Positions 54,156-62,762 are shown, numbered from the stretch's first letter. The stretch is DNA of 64,000 nt from Sinorhizobium numidicum (GCF_029892045.1 NZ_CP120368.1:804001-868000); one strand, 5' to 3'. Numbers and translations: made by a program. The notes: generated by a model not told the origin, from the letters alone.

Positions 54156-54922
54156 AATACGCCTCCATCGATGATCATAGTCTGCGCCGTCATCGCGGCC
54201 GAGCAATCCGACGCCAGATAGAGGCAGGGCCCCACGAGGTCATCGGCGACCAGCATGCGTTTTAGGCACTGTCTTTCCTGCATCCGCGCAATTGCCTCAT
54301 CGTCGAGCCAGAGCCGTTTCTGTCGTTCGGTGACGATCATGCCCGGCAGAATCGTGTTGACGCGAATGTTGTCCGGTCCGAGCTTTCCGGCGAGCGACTT
54401 GGTGAGCCCGATGATTCCTGCCTTCGCCGTTGCATAGGCGGGGATCTCCGGCATGTTGAGCAGAAAGGCGATGGACGAGAAATTGATGATCGACCCGCCG
54501 CCCGCGCGCTGCATATTGGGGGCGATCGCCTGAGACATAAAAAAGAAATGCCTGAGATTGACGGAGAGGCTTTCGTCCCAACTCTCCTCGGTCACCGCTT
54601 CGAGCGGCTGTCGATCGTCGCGCGCGGCGTTGTTGACAAGGACATGAATGGAGCCGAGCTTCGCGACGGCGGCCTCGGCTGCTGCCCTGACCGCTTCGAT
54701 ATTCCTGAGATCCGCGAGAATGAAATGCGGCATCCGTCCGGTTGCCTCGGCGACCCTGTCGCAAAGCTTTCGGCTTGGCTCCTCGGCAATGTCGACGAAG
54801 GCAACCTGTGCGCGTTGCCGGGCGAAGGCCTCAACCAAGGCTGCTCCTATGCCTGAACCACCGCCGGTTACCAGAACGCCGCGGTCGCGCAGGTCGGGGA
54901 ACTGGCTGCTTGGCAAAGTCAT
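54152..54922 (-). CDS. galD: Short-chain dehydrogenase, probable galactose 1-dehydrogenase GalD
   Basis: NAD(P)-dependent SDR of 256 residues. The cofactor motif is VLVTGGGSGIGAALVEAFA, NNAA stabilises the core, and the catalytic Ser, Tyr and Lys are in NFSSIA and PAYATAKAGIIG. It would oxidise galactose to galactonolactone, the first De Ley-Doudoroff step. GGGGAGG stands six bases before the ATG at 54922, a very strong start. It is the first gene of a tightly packed operon (galD-dgoK-dgoA-SMP-30, then the dehydratase) and is divergent from the IclR gene. Confidence 0.92.
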   Translation of the reverse strand: MTLPSSQFPDLRDRGVLVTGGGSGIGAALVEAFARQRAQVAFVDIAEEPSRKLCDRVAEATGRMPHFILADLRNIEAVRAAAEAAVAKLGSIHVLVNNAARDDRQPLEAVTEESWDESLSVNLRHFFFMSQAIAPNMQRAGGGSIINFSSIAFLLNMPEIPAYATAKAGIIGLTKSLAGKLGPDNIRVNTILPGMIVTERQKRLWLDDEAIARMQERQCLKRMLVADDLVGPCLYLASDCSAAMTAQTMIIDGGVF

Positions 54923-54950
54923 GATTGGCCTCCCCTTGAAACTGCAAGCG

Positions 54951-54996
54951 TGGAAATCTCGTTCCATTATTTGGAACGTGGTTTTATTATCTGGAA
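54951..54996. promoter_or_regulatory. Candidate IclR-type operator array between galD and iclR
   Basis: CGTTCCA-TTATT-TGGAACG at 54960-54978 is a perfect 7-5-7 palindrome. TGGAA occurs at 54951, 54972 and 54992, steps of 21 and 20 bases (two helical turns), with a reverse TTCCA at 54962 making a second palindrome with the first site. IclR-family proteins bind TGGAAnnnnnTTCCA-like palindromes, so the adjacent regulator is the obvious ligand. The array lies 29-74 bases upstream of the galD start and overlaps the likely promoters of both genes. Confidence 0.7.
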
Positions 54997-55054
54997 TTAT
55001 CGCGCCAAGGCATTTATCCTGTCAAGGCGGCATCGCCGGAGGAAATTGGATCAA

Positions 55055-55867
55055 ATGGACGGAGACGAGGCAAGAGATTTCGAGGGGGAAGGTGCCGGGA
55101 CCGGCACGCTCGGCAAGGCGATGGCCGTGCTTGAGGCGGTGGTGACGGCGGATCGTCCTCAGCGCTTTACCGAGATACTCCGATCTGTCCGGCAGCCGCG
55201 CGGCACGCTGCACCGGCTGCTGAGCCATCTCGTCGACGAGGGGCTGCTGGTGCAGGGGCGCGACCTGTCCTATGAACCCGGCCTCCGCCTGTTGAAACTT
55301 GCTTATCGTTCCTGGTCCGGCAACCGGTTCCGAGAGATCGCGGCGCCACATCTCCTGAGTTTGCACGAACTTACCGGCGAGACGGTCCATCTCGGCGTGT
55401 TGCGGCAAACGGAGATCATCTATGTCGACAAGGTCGAAAGCCGGCAGACGGTTCGCATGAGTTCGCAGATAGGCAAGGCGTCACCCGTCTATTGCACCGG
55501 GATCGGCAAGGCGGCTTTATCGTCGCTTTCAGAGCCCGATCTCAAGCGGATCGCCGCAAGCATGGAGTTCCACCCGTTCACCGCGCATACCCATCGATCA
55601 GCCGCGACATTGCTTGCCGAAATCGACGAGATTCGCCAGACCGGTTATGCGTTCGATCGGGAGGAGCACGAGGCAGAGATCTGCTGCGTCGCCGCGCCGA
55701 TAGCCGTCCCGGAACACGATCTGGTTGCGGGTGTTTCCGTGACCGGGCCCTCCTACCGCGTCAGTTTGGCGCAATTGGCAGCCTGGGCCGTGGACGTCCG
55801 GAAGGCGGCGGGTCAAATCGAGGAGGAGGTCAGGATCCGCCTCGGCCCTGGGCGCGATGGACGTTGA
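55055..55867 (+). CDS. IclR-family transcriptional regulator
   Basis: A 270-residue IclR-type regulator, probably of the galactose operon. The winged helix is near the N-terminus (GTLGKAMAVLEAVV, then RQPRGTLHRLLSHLVDEGLL), and the GAF-like effector domain follows with ETVHLGVL, YCTGIGKAALSS, GYAFDREEHEAEICCVAAPI and VAGVSVTGPSYR. The ATG at 55055 lies a few bases after GGATCAA and 12 after GGAGG. It is divergent from galD. Confidence 0.9.
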   Translation: MDGDEARDFEGEGAGTGTLGKAMAVLEAVVTADRPQRFTEILRSVRQPRGTLHRLLSHLVDEGLLVQGRDLSYEPGLRLLKLAYRSWSGNRFREIAAPHLLSLHELTGETVHLGVLRQTEIIYVDKVESRQTVRMSSQIGKASPVYCTGIGKAALSSLSEPDLKRIAASMEFHPFTAHTHRSAATLLAEIDEIRQTGYAFDREEHEAEICCVAAPIAVPEHDLVAGVSVTGPSYRVSLAQLAAWAVDVRKAAGQIEEEVRIRLGPGRDGR

Positions 55868-56060
55868 GACCGCTTTACGGTAAATTAGCGGTTTCGACTG
55901 GACGGGGGGTCTTGAGATCGCTAGCTTCGATGGCTTCAAGCTTGCCTCTACGCTTGGTTGCGGGCGCGAGCGGGATTGATCCCGGCGGAAGCTCTGACGT
56001 AGATTCATCACAGCGAAAACGGCCGCGCTCCCATGGGAGCAGGATGGAGACGGGCGGAAG

Positions 56061-56801
56061 ATGATAGATTTCACCGCAGACATGTCCTCACTGGTCCTCC
56101 CTGATGGCCGGTCCATAAGGGGACCGCTTGGCAGCGAAGACGATATCAAGCGTGTTCTCAACCAGGTATCGGAGGCTTACGGCTTTCGCGGTTTCATGGT
56201 TCTGGCCATTCCCGACACCGGCTGTCACAGCCTCGCCGCGCAGGCACTTTTGACGACCTGGGCCTCGGAATTCCTGAGGCGCTACGACAGTGCCGGTCTG
56301 ATCGATGGCAGCCCCGTCATCCAGAGGTTGCGCAGAAGCACGATCCCCTTCACATATGATGCGCATCAGTTGGCACGAAGACGACTGGACGGCAAGGGAG
56401 AGGCCGCCATCAGCGTCTTCGAGCACGCGAACATGCCACGGGGCGTCTACCTTCCGGTTCACGACGCTGCCGGACATCGTGCGGCCATCGCCTTTGGCGG
56501 CGACAGGCCGGTGGTGTCCAACGACGAGTTGCAGGCGCTCAATCTTTTGGCGGGACTTGTCTACAGCCGGCTGACTGAGGTCAGGCCACGCGACCGGCGC
56601 GGCCCCGGCAGCCTTTCCCGTCGCGAGATCGAATGCCTGCGCTGGGCGGCGGCCGGCAAGACGACCATCGAGATGGCGAGGATCATGGCGCTGTCCGAAT
56701 ATACGGTAAACCACTATCTGAACCGCGCGACACGTAAGCTGGATTCGGTCAACCGCGTGCAGACGGTCGCCAAGGCGATGCGCGCCGGGCTGATTAACTA
56801 A
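56061..56801 (+). CDS. LuxR-family regulator with autoinducer-binding-like domain, copy 1
   Basis: A 246-residue LuxR-type regulator. The N-terminal ~160 residues match the autoinducer-binding fold (AYGFRGFMVL, TTWASEFLRRYD, YLPVHDAAGHRAAIAF). Some AHL-contact positions differ: Phe replaces the Tyr after WASE, and no Trp follows the IPF motif, so AHL binding is doubtful. The C-terminal LuxR helix-turn-helix is LSRREIECLRWAAAGKTTIE followed by YTVNHYLNRATRKL. A paralogue follows 139 bases downstream. No luxI-type synthase is nearby, so this is a LuxR solo. Confidence 0.88.
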   Translation: MIDFTADMSSLVLPDGRSIRGPLGSEDDIKRVLNQVSEAYGFRGFMVLAIPDTGCHSLAAQALLTTWASEFLRRYDSAGLIDGSPVIQRLRRSTIPFTYDAHQLARRRLDGKGEAAISVFEHANMPRGVYLPVHDAAGHRAAIAFGGDRPVVSNDELQALNLLAGLVYSRLTEVRPRDRRGPGSLSRREIECLRWAAAGKTTIEMARIMALSEYTVNHYLNRATRKLDSVNRVQTVAKAMRAGLIN

Positions 56802-56940
56802 CCCGCATTTCGATGCGCGGAAAGGGCGGACGCGGCGGTCGCGATGCGAAGAAATGCACAGCCTTTTGCGTATGAACAGTGAGGATCGTCGATCATCTGT
56901 TGGCATTGGTCTTCGGCTCAGGCTATTTGATAGTTGATGA

Positions 56941-57714
56941 ATGCCATGGAACGCGCGAATGCAAGATACGATGACGACCGGGATGACTGACACCGATCTG
57001 CCCCGGGGCGGTGATTTCGCGTCCGAAATCACAAGGCTTGAAACCCAGTTCGACATCATCCGCTACATGCGGCGGGTCACGCAGATCTTTGGCTTCAAGA
57101 CGTTCCTCATCTGCTCTATTCCGGCGATCGAGGTGGAGCGCCTGGCGGCCACCACGGTCATCTCCAACATGCCGGCCGAGCTTCTCAACAAATACGACAG
57201 CCTGTCGATGCTGCGCTTCAGCACGGGCGTCCGTCGATTGAGAGAGACGACGACTCCGTTCCAGATCATGCTCGAGGACTGGGAAAAAGAGGGCGGCAAG
57301 CCGGCGTCGGCCGACGACTATATCGCCATGCTGCGCGAGAACGGCATCTTCCAGGCGAACTATTTCCCGGTTCACGACGCCGAAGGTGGTCGCGGCGCGG
57401 TCATCCTCATGGGGCCGGAAGCCTTTTTGCCGATGACGGCGGCAATGGAATTGCAGATGATCGCGATCCACGTCTACAATCGCCTGGCAGAGATCGGCTC
57501 TGTCTGGAAGAACGCAAACACCACCCTGTCCGAGCGGGAAATACAGTGCCTGAGTTGGACGGCAGCCGGCAAGACCAGCGCCGAAATCGCCGGCATTCTC
57601 GGTCTCTCCGAGCATACCGTCAATCATTACCTCAACCATGTCACCAAGAAGCTCGACGCCGTCAATCGCACGCAAGCGGTCGTGAAGGCGATGAAGAAGG
57701 GCTATATCAGCTAA
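56941..57714 (+). CDS. LuxR-family regulator with autoinducer-binding-like domain, copy 2
   Basis: A 257-residue paralogue of the preceding gene. Shared blocks are YFPVHDAEGGRGAVILMG in the ligand domain, LSEREIQCLSWTAAGKTSAE and HTVNHYLNHVTKKLDAVNR in the DNA-binding domain. The AHL-pocket aromatic residues are even less conserved (no WxxxY; TTTPFQI instead of PFxW). In-frame ATGs at 56941, 56959, 56971 and 56983 make the exact start uncertain; 56959 has GGA eight bases upstream. With its neighbour it may form a heterodimer, as VisN/VisR do. Confidence 0.86.
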   Translation: MPWNARMQDTMTTGMTDTDLPRGGDFASEITRLETQFDIIRYMRRVTQIFGFKTFLICSIPAIEVERLAATTVISNMPAELLNKYDSLSMLRFSTGVRRLRETTTPFQIMLEDWEKEGGKPASADDYIAMLRENGIFQANYFPVHDAEGGRGAVILMGPEAFLPMTAAMELQMIAIHVYNRLAEIGSVWKNANTTLSEREIQCLSWTAAGKTSAEIAGILGLSEHTVNHYLNHVTKKLDAVNRTQAVVKAMKKGYIS

Positions 57715-57973
57715 CTGGTCGAGTTGACCGGCCGCCGCTCGATTCCGTGAATCGGAACGACTTCCAAACAGAATTGTGCAGCAACTTAACTTAAAGCGTG
57801 AGGGCGTGTCGGGAGCGCAGCTTCATCACGAGTCTCCGGCACGGCTGCTCGGTGCCCTGCGCCAAGCAGCGAGCGAATTGCTCAATCGTCATGCTCCGCT
57901 CCTGTGCTTAAATGGCAGGCATGCCCAGGAAGTGAGCAGTTTCTTTTCGTAGATTTGTGACGCAAGAAGCTAT

Positions 57974-58001
57974 CCATCTGAAAACGTTACTTTTCAGATG
58001 G
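57974..58001. promoter_or_regulatory. Perfect palindrome upstream of a sigma-54 promoter
   Basis: CCATCTGAAAA (57974-57984), CGTTAC, TTTTCAGATGG (57991-58001): 11 perfect base pairs. It is centred about 50 bases before the predicted sigma-54 start site. It could be an activator or IHF-adjacent binding site, or the terminator of a transcript from the LuxR gene reading through. It does not match the NtrC (GCACC..GGTGC) or NifA (TGT-N10-ACA) consensus. Confidence 0.5.
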
Positions 58002-58011
58002 CATTTCAATC

Positions 58012-58027
58012 TGGCATGCATTCTGCA
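58012..58027 (+). promoter_or_regulatory. Candidate sigma-54 (-24/-12) promoter
   Basis: TGGCAT (58012-58017), GCATT, CTGCA (58023-58027). The essential GG and GC doublets have the exact required spacing; only two positions differ from TGGCAC-N5-TTGCA. Transcription would start near 58037-58038 and run toward the hairpin at 58088-58151 and then mrp. Confidence 0.55.
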
Positions 58028-58037
58028 TATCCGTTGG

Positions 58038-58157
58038 CATGTCCAGAGGGGACTAGAATAAGACAGCGCCCAAGAAGGTTGCGAAGAAAGGGCCGCCGCC
58101 AACGGCTCGTGATCCCGGATGTACGGACACGATCGTTGGCTGGCGGCCCTTCATTTT
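58038..58157 (+). ncRNA. Candidate small RNA or orphan leader with a large terminal hairpin
   Basis: From the predicted sigma-54 start there is a ~50-base A/G-rich stretch without an ORF, then AAGGGCCGCC plus GCCAACG (58088-58104) pairing with CGTTGGC-T-GGCGGCCCTT (58134-58151). The stem has 17 pairs with one bulged base, and an inner TCGTG/CACGA adds five more pairs. TCATTTTCTT follows, as at a rho-independent end. This would be a ~120-nt RNA. Part of a 610-base gap (57715-58324) with no credible protein gene. It could instead be the leader of a lost nitrogen-regulated gene. Confidence 0.45.
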
Positions 58158-58196
58158 CTTATCTATCGCATTGGCGAAGCGCCCTAGCTCGACTAT

Positions 58197-58298
58197 CTAC
58201 TGCATGGTTCCTTTAAATCGGATTCGATCTGGGAATAAGCTATGCGGCAGTACAGAGCGATAAAGCAGTCTCTGCACGTCGGTGCGTAACGCGCCGTC
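58197..58298. repeat. RIME-like intergenic repeat, copy 5 (degenerate)
   Basis: CTACTGCATGGTTCCTTTAA and ATCGGATTCGATCTGGGAAT recall the first palindrome of copy 4, followed by GCGGCAGTACAGAGCGATAA and CTGCACGTCGGTGCGTAACG for the second. Many arm pairs are broken, so this looks like an old copy. It ends 27 bases before the mrp start, within its leader. Confidence 0.6.
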
Positions 58299-58324
58299 AT
58301 CAGGGTAAAAGACAAGAGGGCGAC

Positions 58325-59476
58325 ATGCCGGACGTAACCAGGGAAATGGTTCTTGAAAAGCTGCGGAACGTTCGCGGCCCGGACATGGAGGGCAATATCG
58401 TTGACCTCGGGCTTGTCTCAGATGTGTTTATTTCCGACGGCAAGGCCTATTTTTCGATCACCGTGCCGGCTGAGCGGGCGAAGGAGCTGGAACCGATGCG
58501 CGCCGCCGCCGAACGGGTCGTGCGCGACATCCCTGGCGTGAAAGCGGCGATGGTCGCATTGACCGCCGACCGCAAGGCGGCCCCCCAGGCCGCACCCGTG
58601 CAGCGCCCGCAACAGCCGCCGGCTGCCGGGCATGCGCATGGTCAGCGCCCGGCCACTCCTTCCAAAGCGGGTGTTCCGGGTGTCGGTGCCATCATCGCCG
58701 TTGCCTCGGGGAAGGGCGGGGTCGGAAAGTCTACGACCTCGGTGAACCTGGCGCTGGCGCTGCAGGCGAACGGTCTGAAGGTCGGCTTGCTCGATGCCGA
58801 TATTTACGGACCCTCCATGCCGCGACTGCTGAAGATTTCCGGCCGCCCGCAGCAGATCGAGGGGCGGCTCATCCGCCCGATGGAAAACTACGGGCTGAAG
58901 GTGATGTCCATGGGCTTCCTCGTCGACGAGGAAGTGGCGATGATCTGGCGTGGCCCGATGATCCAGTCGGCGCTGCTGCAGATGCTGCGCGAAGTTGCCT
59001 GGGGTGATCTTGACGTTCTTGTCGTCGACATGCCGCCCGGTACCGGTGACGCGCAACTGACCATGGCTCAGCAGGTGCCGCTTGCCGGCGCGGTCATCGT
59101 ATCTACTCCGCAGGATCTGGCGCTCGTCGACGCCCGCAAGGGCCTTGCGATGTTCCGGAAGGTCGAGGTTCCCGTCCTCGGCATCGTCGAAAACATGAGC
59201 TACTTTGTCGCGCCGGATACGGGCAATCGCTACGACATTTTCGGTCACGGCGGCGCGCGCAGGGAAGCCGAGCGGATCGGCATTCCGTTTCTCGGCGAAG
59301 TGCCGTTGACCATGGGGATCCGCGAAACCTCGGACGCGGGAACGCCGCTGGTGGTGTCCGAGCCCGACGGCGAGGTTGCGCGCATCTACCGCGACATTGC
59401 TCTAAGGGTTTGGGAACAAGTCTCAGCGGCGCAGCAGGATAAGAGCCGAGCGATGCCGAACATCGTTTTCGAATAG
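58325..59476 (+). CDS. mrp: Mrp/ApbC-family iron-sulfur cluster carrier ATPase
   Basis: P-loop ATPase that carries Fe-S clusters to apoproteins, 383 residues. An N-terminal MIP18-like (DUF59) domain spans residues 1-90. A Pro/Ala/Gln-rich linker leads to the ATPase with the deviant Walker A VASGKGGVGKSTTSVNLALA, DADIYGPSMPRLL and VVDMPPGTGDAQLT. The position that usually holds CxxC (ENMSxFxCxxC) reads ENMSYFVAPDTG, so the canonical cluster-binding cysteines are missing, as I recall for other rhizobial Mrp proteins. The gene is alone, with a hairpin seven bases after the stop. Confidence 0.93.
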   Translation: MPDVTREMVLEKLRNVRGPDMEGNIVDLGLVSDVFISDGKAYFSITVPAERAKELEPMRAAAERVVRDIPGVKAAMVALTADRKAAPQAAPVQRPQQPPAAGHAHGQRPATPSKAGVPGVGAIIAVASGKGGVGKSTTSVNLALALQANGLKVGLLDADIYGPSMPRLLKISGRPQQIEGRLIRPMENYGLKVMSMGFLVDEEVAMIWRGPMIQSALLQMLREVAWGDLDVLVVDMPPGTGDAQLTMAQQVPLAGAVIVSTPQDLALVDARKGLAMFRKVEVPVLGIVENMSYFVAPDTGNRYDIFGHGGARREAERIGIPFLGEVPLTMGIRETSDAGTPLVVSEPDGEVARIYRDIALRVWEQVSAAQQDKSRAMPNIVFE

Positions 59477-59482
59477 CCGCCC

Positions 59483-59506
59483 CGCGACGCTGTCTCCGGC
59501 GTCGCG
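59483..59506 (+). terminator. Terminator-like hairpin after mrp
   Basis: CGCGACGC (59483-59490), loop TGTCTCCG, GCGTCGCG (59499-59506), then CTTCTGTC. The stem is perfect, the T-tract weak. Confidence 0.6.
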
Positions 59507-59865
59507 CTTCTGTCAGCTACCCGAGGCCGCCGGGGCGTCTTAGCTGCGGTGACTTTATCTTAAGTCGATTTTACGGAATGATGCAGTAGGGTCCGGCCCC
59601 GGTTCAGTGCCGAGAGTGTAATGCCGTGGGGAGATGGCAGAGGCAAGGGCGTTGATTTTGCGCGAGCATTGCGTCATATGCCTTGCCGCATTCGCGAGGC
59701 AAACGGTTCGGCGCCTCTCGCCGGAGATTTCTGACCCCACGACACGACCGTCGTGTCGGGCGGAAGTCTTCATCAGGTGAATCTGTATTGTGGAAATCGT
59801 GTGGCGGCTGATCGCTCAAAACATTCAGGGTTCATCCTCGTCGCCCGCCTGAAGAAGGCGGTCCC
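59507..59865. other. Intergenic stretch between mrp and the CorA gene
   Basis: No convincing gene. It contains a perfect palindrome CGACACGA-CCG-TCGTGTCG at 59740-59758, about 110 bases before the CorA-family start, and a 37-codon ORF (59622-59735) with no similarity I can recognise and only a weak GAGAG upstream. Confidence 0.5.
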
Positions 59866-60843
59866 GTGATCACAGGATATTGCGCCAAAGGTGAAGCTGT
59901 CGCTCTTTCGACGGCAGAGCCGCCGGCGACCTTGCGCTCCGATATTGTCTGGATCGACCTCGTCGGCCCGAGCAGGGCGGAAGAGACGATGATGGAAGGT
60001 CTGCTCGGGATTTCCATTCCGACGCGAGATGATCTGAAGGACATAGAGCCGTCGAGCCGGCTCTATACGGAAGAGGACGCAGTGTTCATGACGGCGTCGC
60101 TGGTCTACCGGAGTGAAACGGAAGCCCCCGGTCTGACGGACGTGGGCTTTATTCTGTCGGGACGGCGACTCGTGACGGTCCGGTACGCGGAGCCGAGGGC
60201 GTTCGGGCTCTTTAAGGCCAGTATGCATCGGATACCGGGCGGCTGCCATAGTGGCGTCGTGCTCCTGACCCGGCTGCTCGAGACGATCGCCGACCGAACG
60301 GCGGAAATTCTGGAGCAGGCGGTGGACAAGATCGACGATCTTTCGATCGAGGTCTTCGGCGAAAAGACAGCGTCGAAGCGTAGGCCTCCGCATCTGTTAG
60401 AGGCCCGCCTGCGTGATGTGGCGGGCCATCACAGGCTGATCGCGAAGACCCGCGACAGTATTGCCTCGCTTTCGAGGCTGCTGACCTTCGTTTATACCGT
60501 GCCCGCGGTGCAGGAGGACGAGGACAGTCGTGAACTCTGCCGCTCGATCACCCGAGACATACAGTCGCTCTCGGAACATGCGGGCTTCATTTCCGGCAAC
60601 ATCACTTTTCTGCTCGATGCTTCGCTCGGCCTGATCAATGTCGAGCAGAATGCGATCATCAAGATCTTCTCGATTGCTTCAGTCGTTCTGCTGCCGCCGA
60701 CGCTGGTGGCATCCATCTACGGTATGAATTTCCGTGTAATGCCGGAGCTCGAATGGCAGCTCGGCTATCCTTGGGCGCTTCTGGCCATGGTGATTTCGGC
60801 CGTCATACCCTTTTTCTTCTTCCGCTGGAAAGGCTGGCTCTAA
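59866..60843 (+). CDS. corA: CorA-family divalent metal ion transporter
   Basis: Pentameric inner-membrane channel-type transporter for magnesium or cobalt, 325 residues. A large cytoplasmic N-terminal domain is followed by two membrane helices at the C-terminus: IKIFSIASVVLLPPTLVASI leading into the selectivity signature YGMNF, and ALLAMVISAVIPFFFF with a basic end. It starts at a GTG with GAAGAAGG upstream. kup follows after 17 bases, so a metal and a potassium transporter may be co-expressed. Confidence 0.93.
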   Translation: MITGYCAKGEAVALSTAEPPATLRSDIVWIDLVGPSRAEETMMEGLLGISIPTRDDLKDIEPSSRLYTEEDAVFMTASLVYRSETEAPGLTDVGFILSGRRLVTVRYAEPRAFGLFKASMHRIPGGCHSGVVLLTRLLETIADRTAEILEQAVDKIDDLSIEVFGEKTASKRRPPHLLEARLRDVAGHHRLIAKTRDSIASLSRLLTFVYTVPAVQEDEDSRELCRSITRDIQSLSEHAGFISGNITFLLDASLGLINVEQNAIIKIFSIASVVLLPPTLVASIYGMNFRVMPELEWQLGYPWALLAMVISAVIPFFFFRWKGWL

Positions 60844-60860
60844 GAGCCTGATGGACACGT

Positions 60861-62762
60861 ATGTCTCAGTTGTCTGCCCCCGCCATACATGGCTCCGAAA
60901 ATATGCGCCGCCTGGTCGCTATGGCGCTCGGATCTGTTGGCGTCGTCTACGGCGACATCGGCACGAGCCCGCTCTACGCTTTTCGCGAGGCGCTGCGCCC
61001 CATCTCGCGTGACGGCGTGACGGACGTGGAGATCATCAGCCTCATTTCGATGATGATCTGGGCGTTGACGATCATCGTCACGATCAAATACGTGCTCTTC
61101 TTGTTGCGCGCCGACAACCACGGGGAGGGCGGCACGCTTTCTCTGCTCGCCCTGTTGATGAAAACCGCCAACGGCCACGCGTCGATCCTGTTCTTCATGG
61201 GAATCGCTGGGGCGGCGCTTTTCATTGGCGATGCGATGATCACGCCGGCGCTTTCGGTTCTCTCGGCTGTCGAGGGACTGAAGCTGGTGACGCCGGCCCT
61301 TTCGGATTATATCGTCCCGATCGCCGTTGTGATCCTCCTGCTTCTCTTTGCTGTGCAGTCGAAGGGGACCGCTGCCGTCTCCATTTTCTTCGGACCGATC
61401 ACGCTCGTCTGGTTTCTCGTCATGGGCGCTGTCGGGGTGATGCATATCGCCGATGATCTGTCGATCTTCTCCGCCTTCAACCCGCTCTACGCGGTAACCT
61501 TCATGTTCAACGAAGGTTTTCTCGGCGTCCTCGTGCTGGGCGCCGTCTTCCTTACGGTCACGGGAGCGGAAGCGCTCTATGCCGACCTCGGCCACTTTGG
61601 CCGGCGGCCGATCCAGTGGGCCTGGTTCACCATCGTCTTTCCGGCGCTCACCTTGAATTATCTCGGGCAAGGCGCCTTCGTCCTCAAGAACCCGGACGCG
61701 ATGTCCGATCCGTTCTTCCTGATGTTTCCGAAATGGGCGCTGCTTCCGGTTGTCATCCTCGCAACCGCGGCGACCATCATCGCCAGCCAGGCGGTGATTA
61801 CCGGCGCCTTCTCCCTGACCCGTCAGGCGATCCATCTCGGCTTCCTACCGCGCATGGCCATTTTCCATACGTCGGAAACGCATACGGGCCAGATCTACCT
61901 GCCGAACGTCAACACGCTCTTGATGTTCGGCGTTATGGTGCTCGTTTTCGTGTTCGGTTCGTCAGAGTCGCTGGCGACCGCCTACGGCATTTCCGTGACC
62001 GGCGCCATGGTGGTCACGACTTGCCTCGCGTTCGAGTTCCTGCGAGCCCGCTGGAACTGGTCGGCCTTGGGGGCGGCGACCGTGCTCTTGCCGCTCTTCT
62101 CGTTGGAGTTCGTCTTTCTCGGCGCCAACATGCTGAAGATCCATGACGGCGGCTATGTGCCGATCCTGATCGCGGCGACCTTCATCATCGTCATGTGGAC
62201 CTGGAAGCGCGGCACGGAAATCCTTCACGCCAAGACCCGCCATATCGACATTCCGCTGGCAAGCTTCGTCAAATCGATCGAGCGCAAGAGCGAGCATGCG
62301 CCGGTCGCCGTGCCGGGTACCGCGATCTTTCTGACGAGCGATCCGGACTCGACGCCGGCCGCCTTGCTTCATAACATCAAGCACAACCACGTGCTGCACA
62401 TGCAGAACTTCATCCTGACGATCCGCACCGCCAACACGCCGAGGGTGCCGAAGGAGGAGCGCGTCAGCGTACGGCCCCTGTCGGAGCGCTTCACGCTGCT
62501 CGAAATGAAGTTCGGCTTCATGGAGACGCAGAACGTCTCGCAGGCGCTGGGCCTCTTTCGCAAGTCGGGCTTGAAGTTCGACATCATGTCGACGTCCTTC
62601 TATCTCGGCCGCCGCAAGCTCGTGCCCGATGCCCAATCCGGCATGCCGCACTGGCAGGATCGCCTGTTCATCGCGCTCGCCAATGCGGCAATCGATCCTT
62701 CGGACTATTTCCGCCTGCCGACGAACCGCGTCGTCGAACTCGGCTCGCACGTGATCATCTGA
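60861..62762 (+). CDS. kup: Low-affinity potassium uptake protein Kup
   Basis: K+/H+ symporter of the KUP/HAK/KT family, 633 residues. The family start [32 protein letters not shown] and the following segments give about 12 membrane helices to residue ~430; a cytoplasmic C-terminal domain with FYLGRRKL and [13 protein letters not shown] completes it. The ATG at 60861 lies 17 bases after the CorA stop. Sinorhizobium has more than one kup; this is one of them. Confidence 0.96.
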   Translation: MSQLSAPAIHGSENMRRLVAMALGSVGVVYGDIGTSPLYAFREALRPISRDGVTDVEIISLISMMIWALTIIVTIKYVLFLLRADNHGEGGTLSLLALLMKTANGHASILFFMGIAGAALFIGDAMITPALSVLSAVEGLKLVTPALSDYIVPIAVVILLLLFAVQSKGTAAVSIFFGPITLVWFLVMGAVGVMHIADDLSIFSAFNPLYAVTFMFNEGFLGVLVLGAVFLTVTGAEALYADLGHFGRRPIQWAWFTIVFPALTLNYLGQGAFVLKNPDAMSDPFFLMFPKWALLPVVILATAATIIASQAVITGAFSLTRQAIHLGFLPRMAIFHTSETHTGQIYLPNVNTLLMFGVMVLVFVFGSSESLATAYGISVTGAMVVTTCLAFEFLRARWNWSALGAATVLLPLFSLEFVFLGANMLKIHDGGYVPILIAATFIIVMWTWKRGTEILHAKTRHIDIPLASFVKSIERKSEHAPVAVPGTAIFLTSDPDSTPAALLHNIKHNHVLHMQNFILTIRTANTPRVPKEERVSVRPLSERFTLLEMKFGFMETQNVSQALGLFRKSGLKFDIMSTSFYLGRRKLVPDAQSGMPHWQDRLFIALANAAIDPSDYFRLPTNRVVELGSHVII

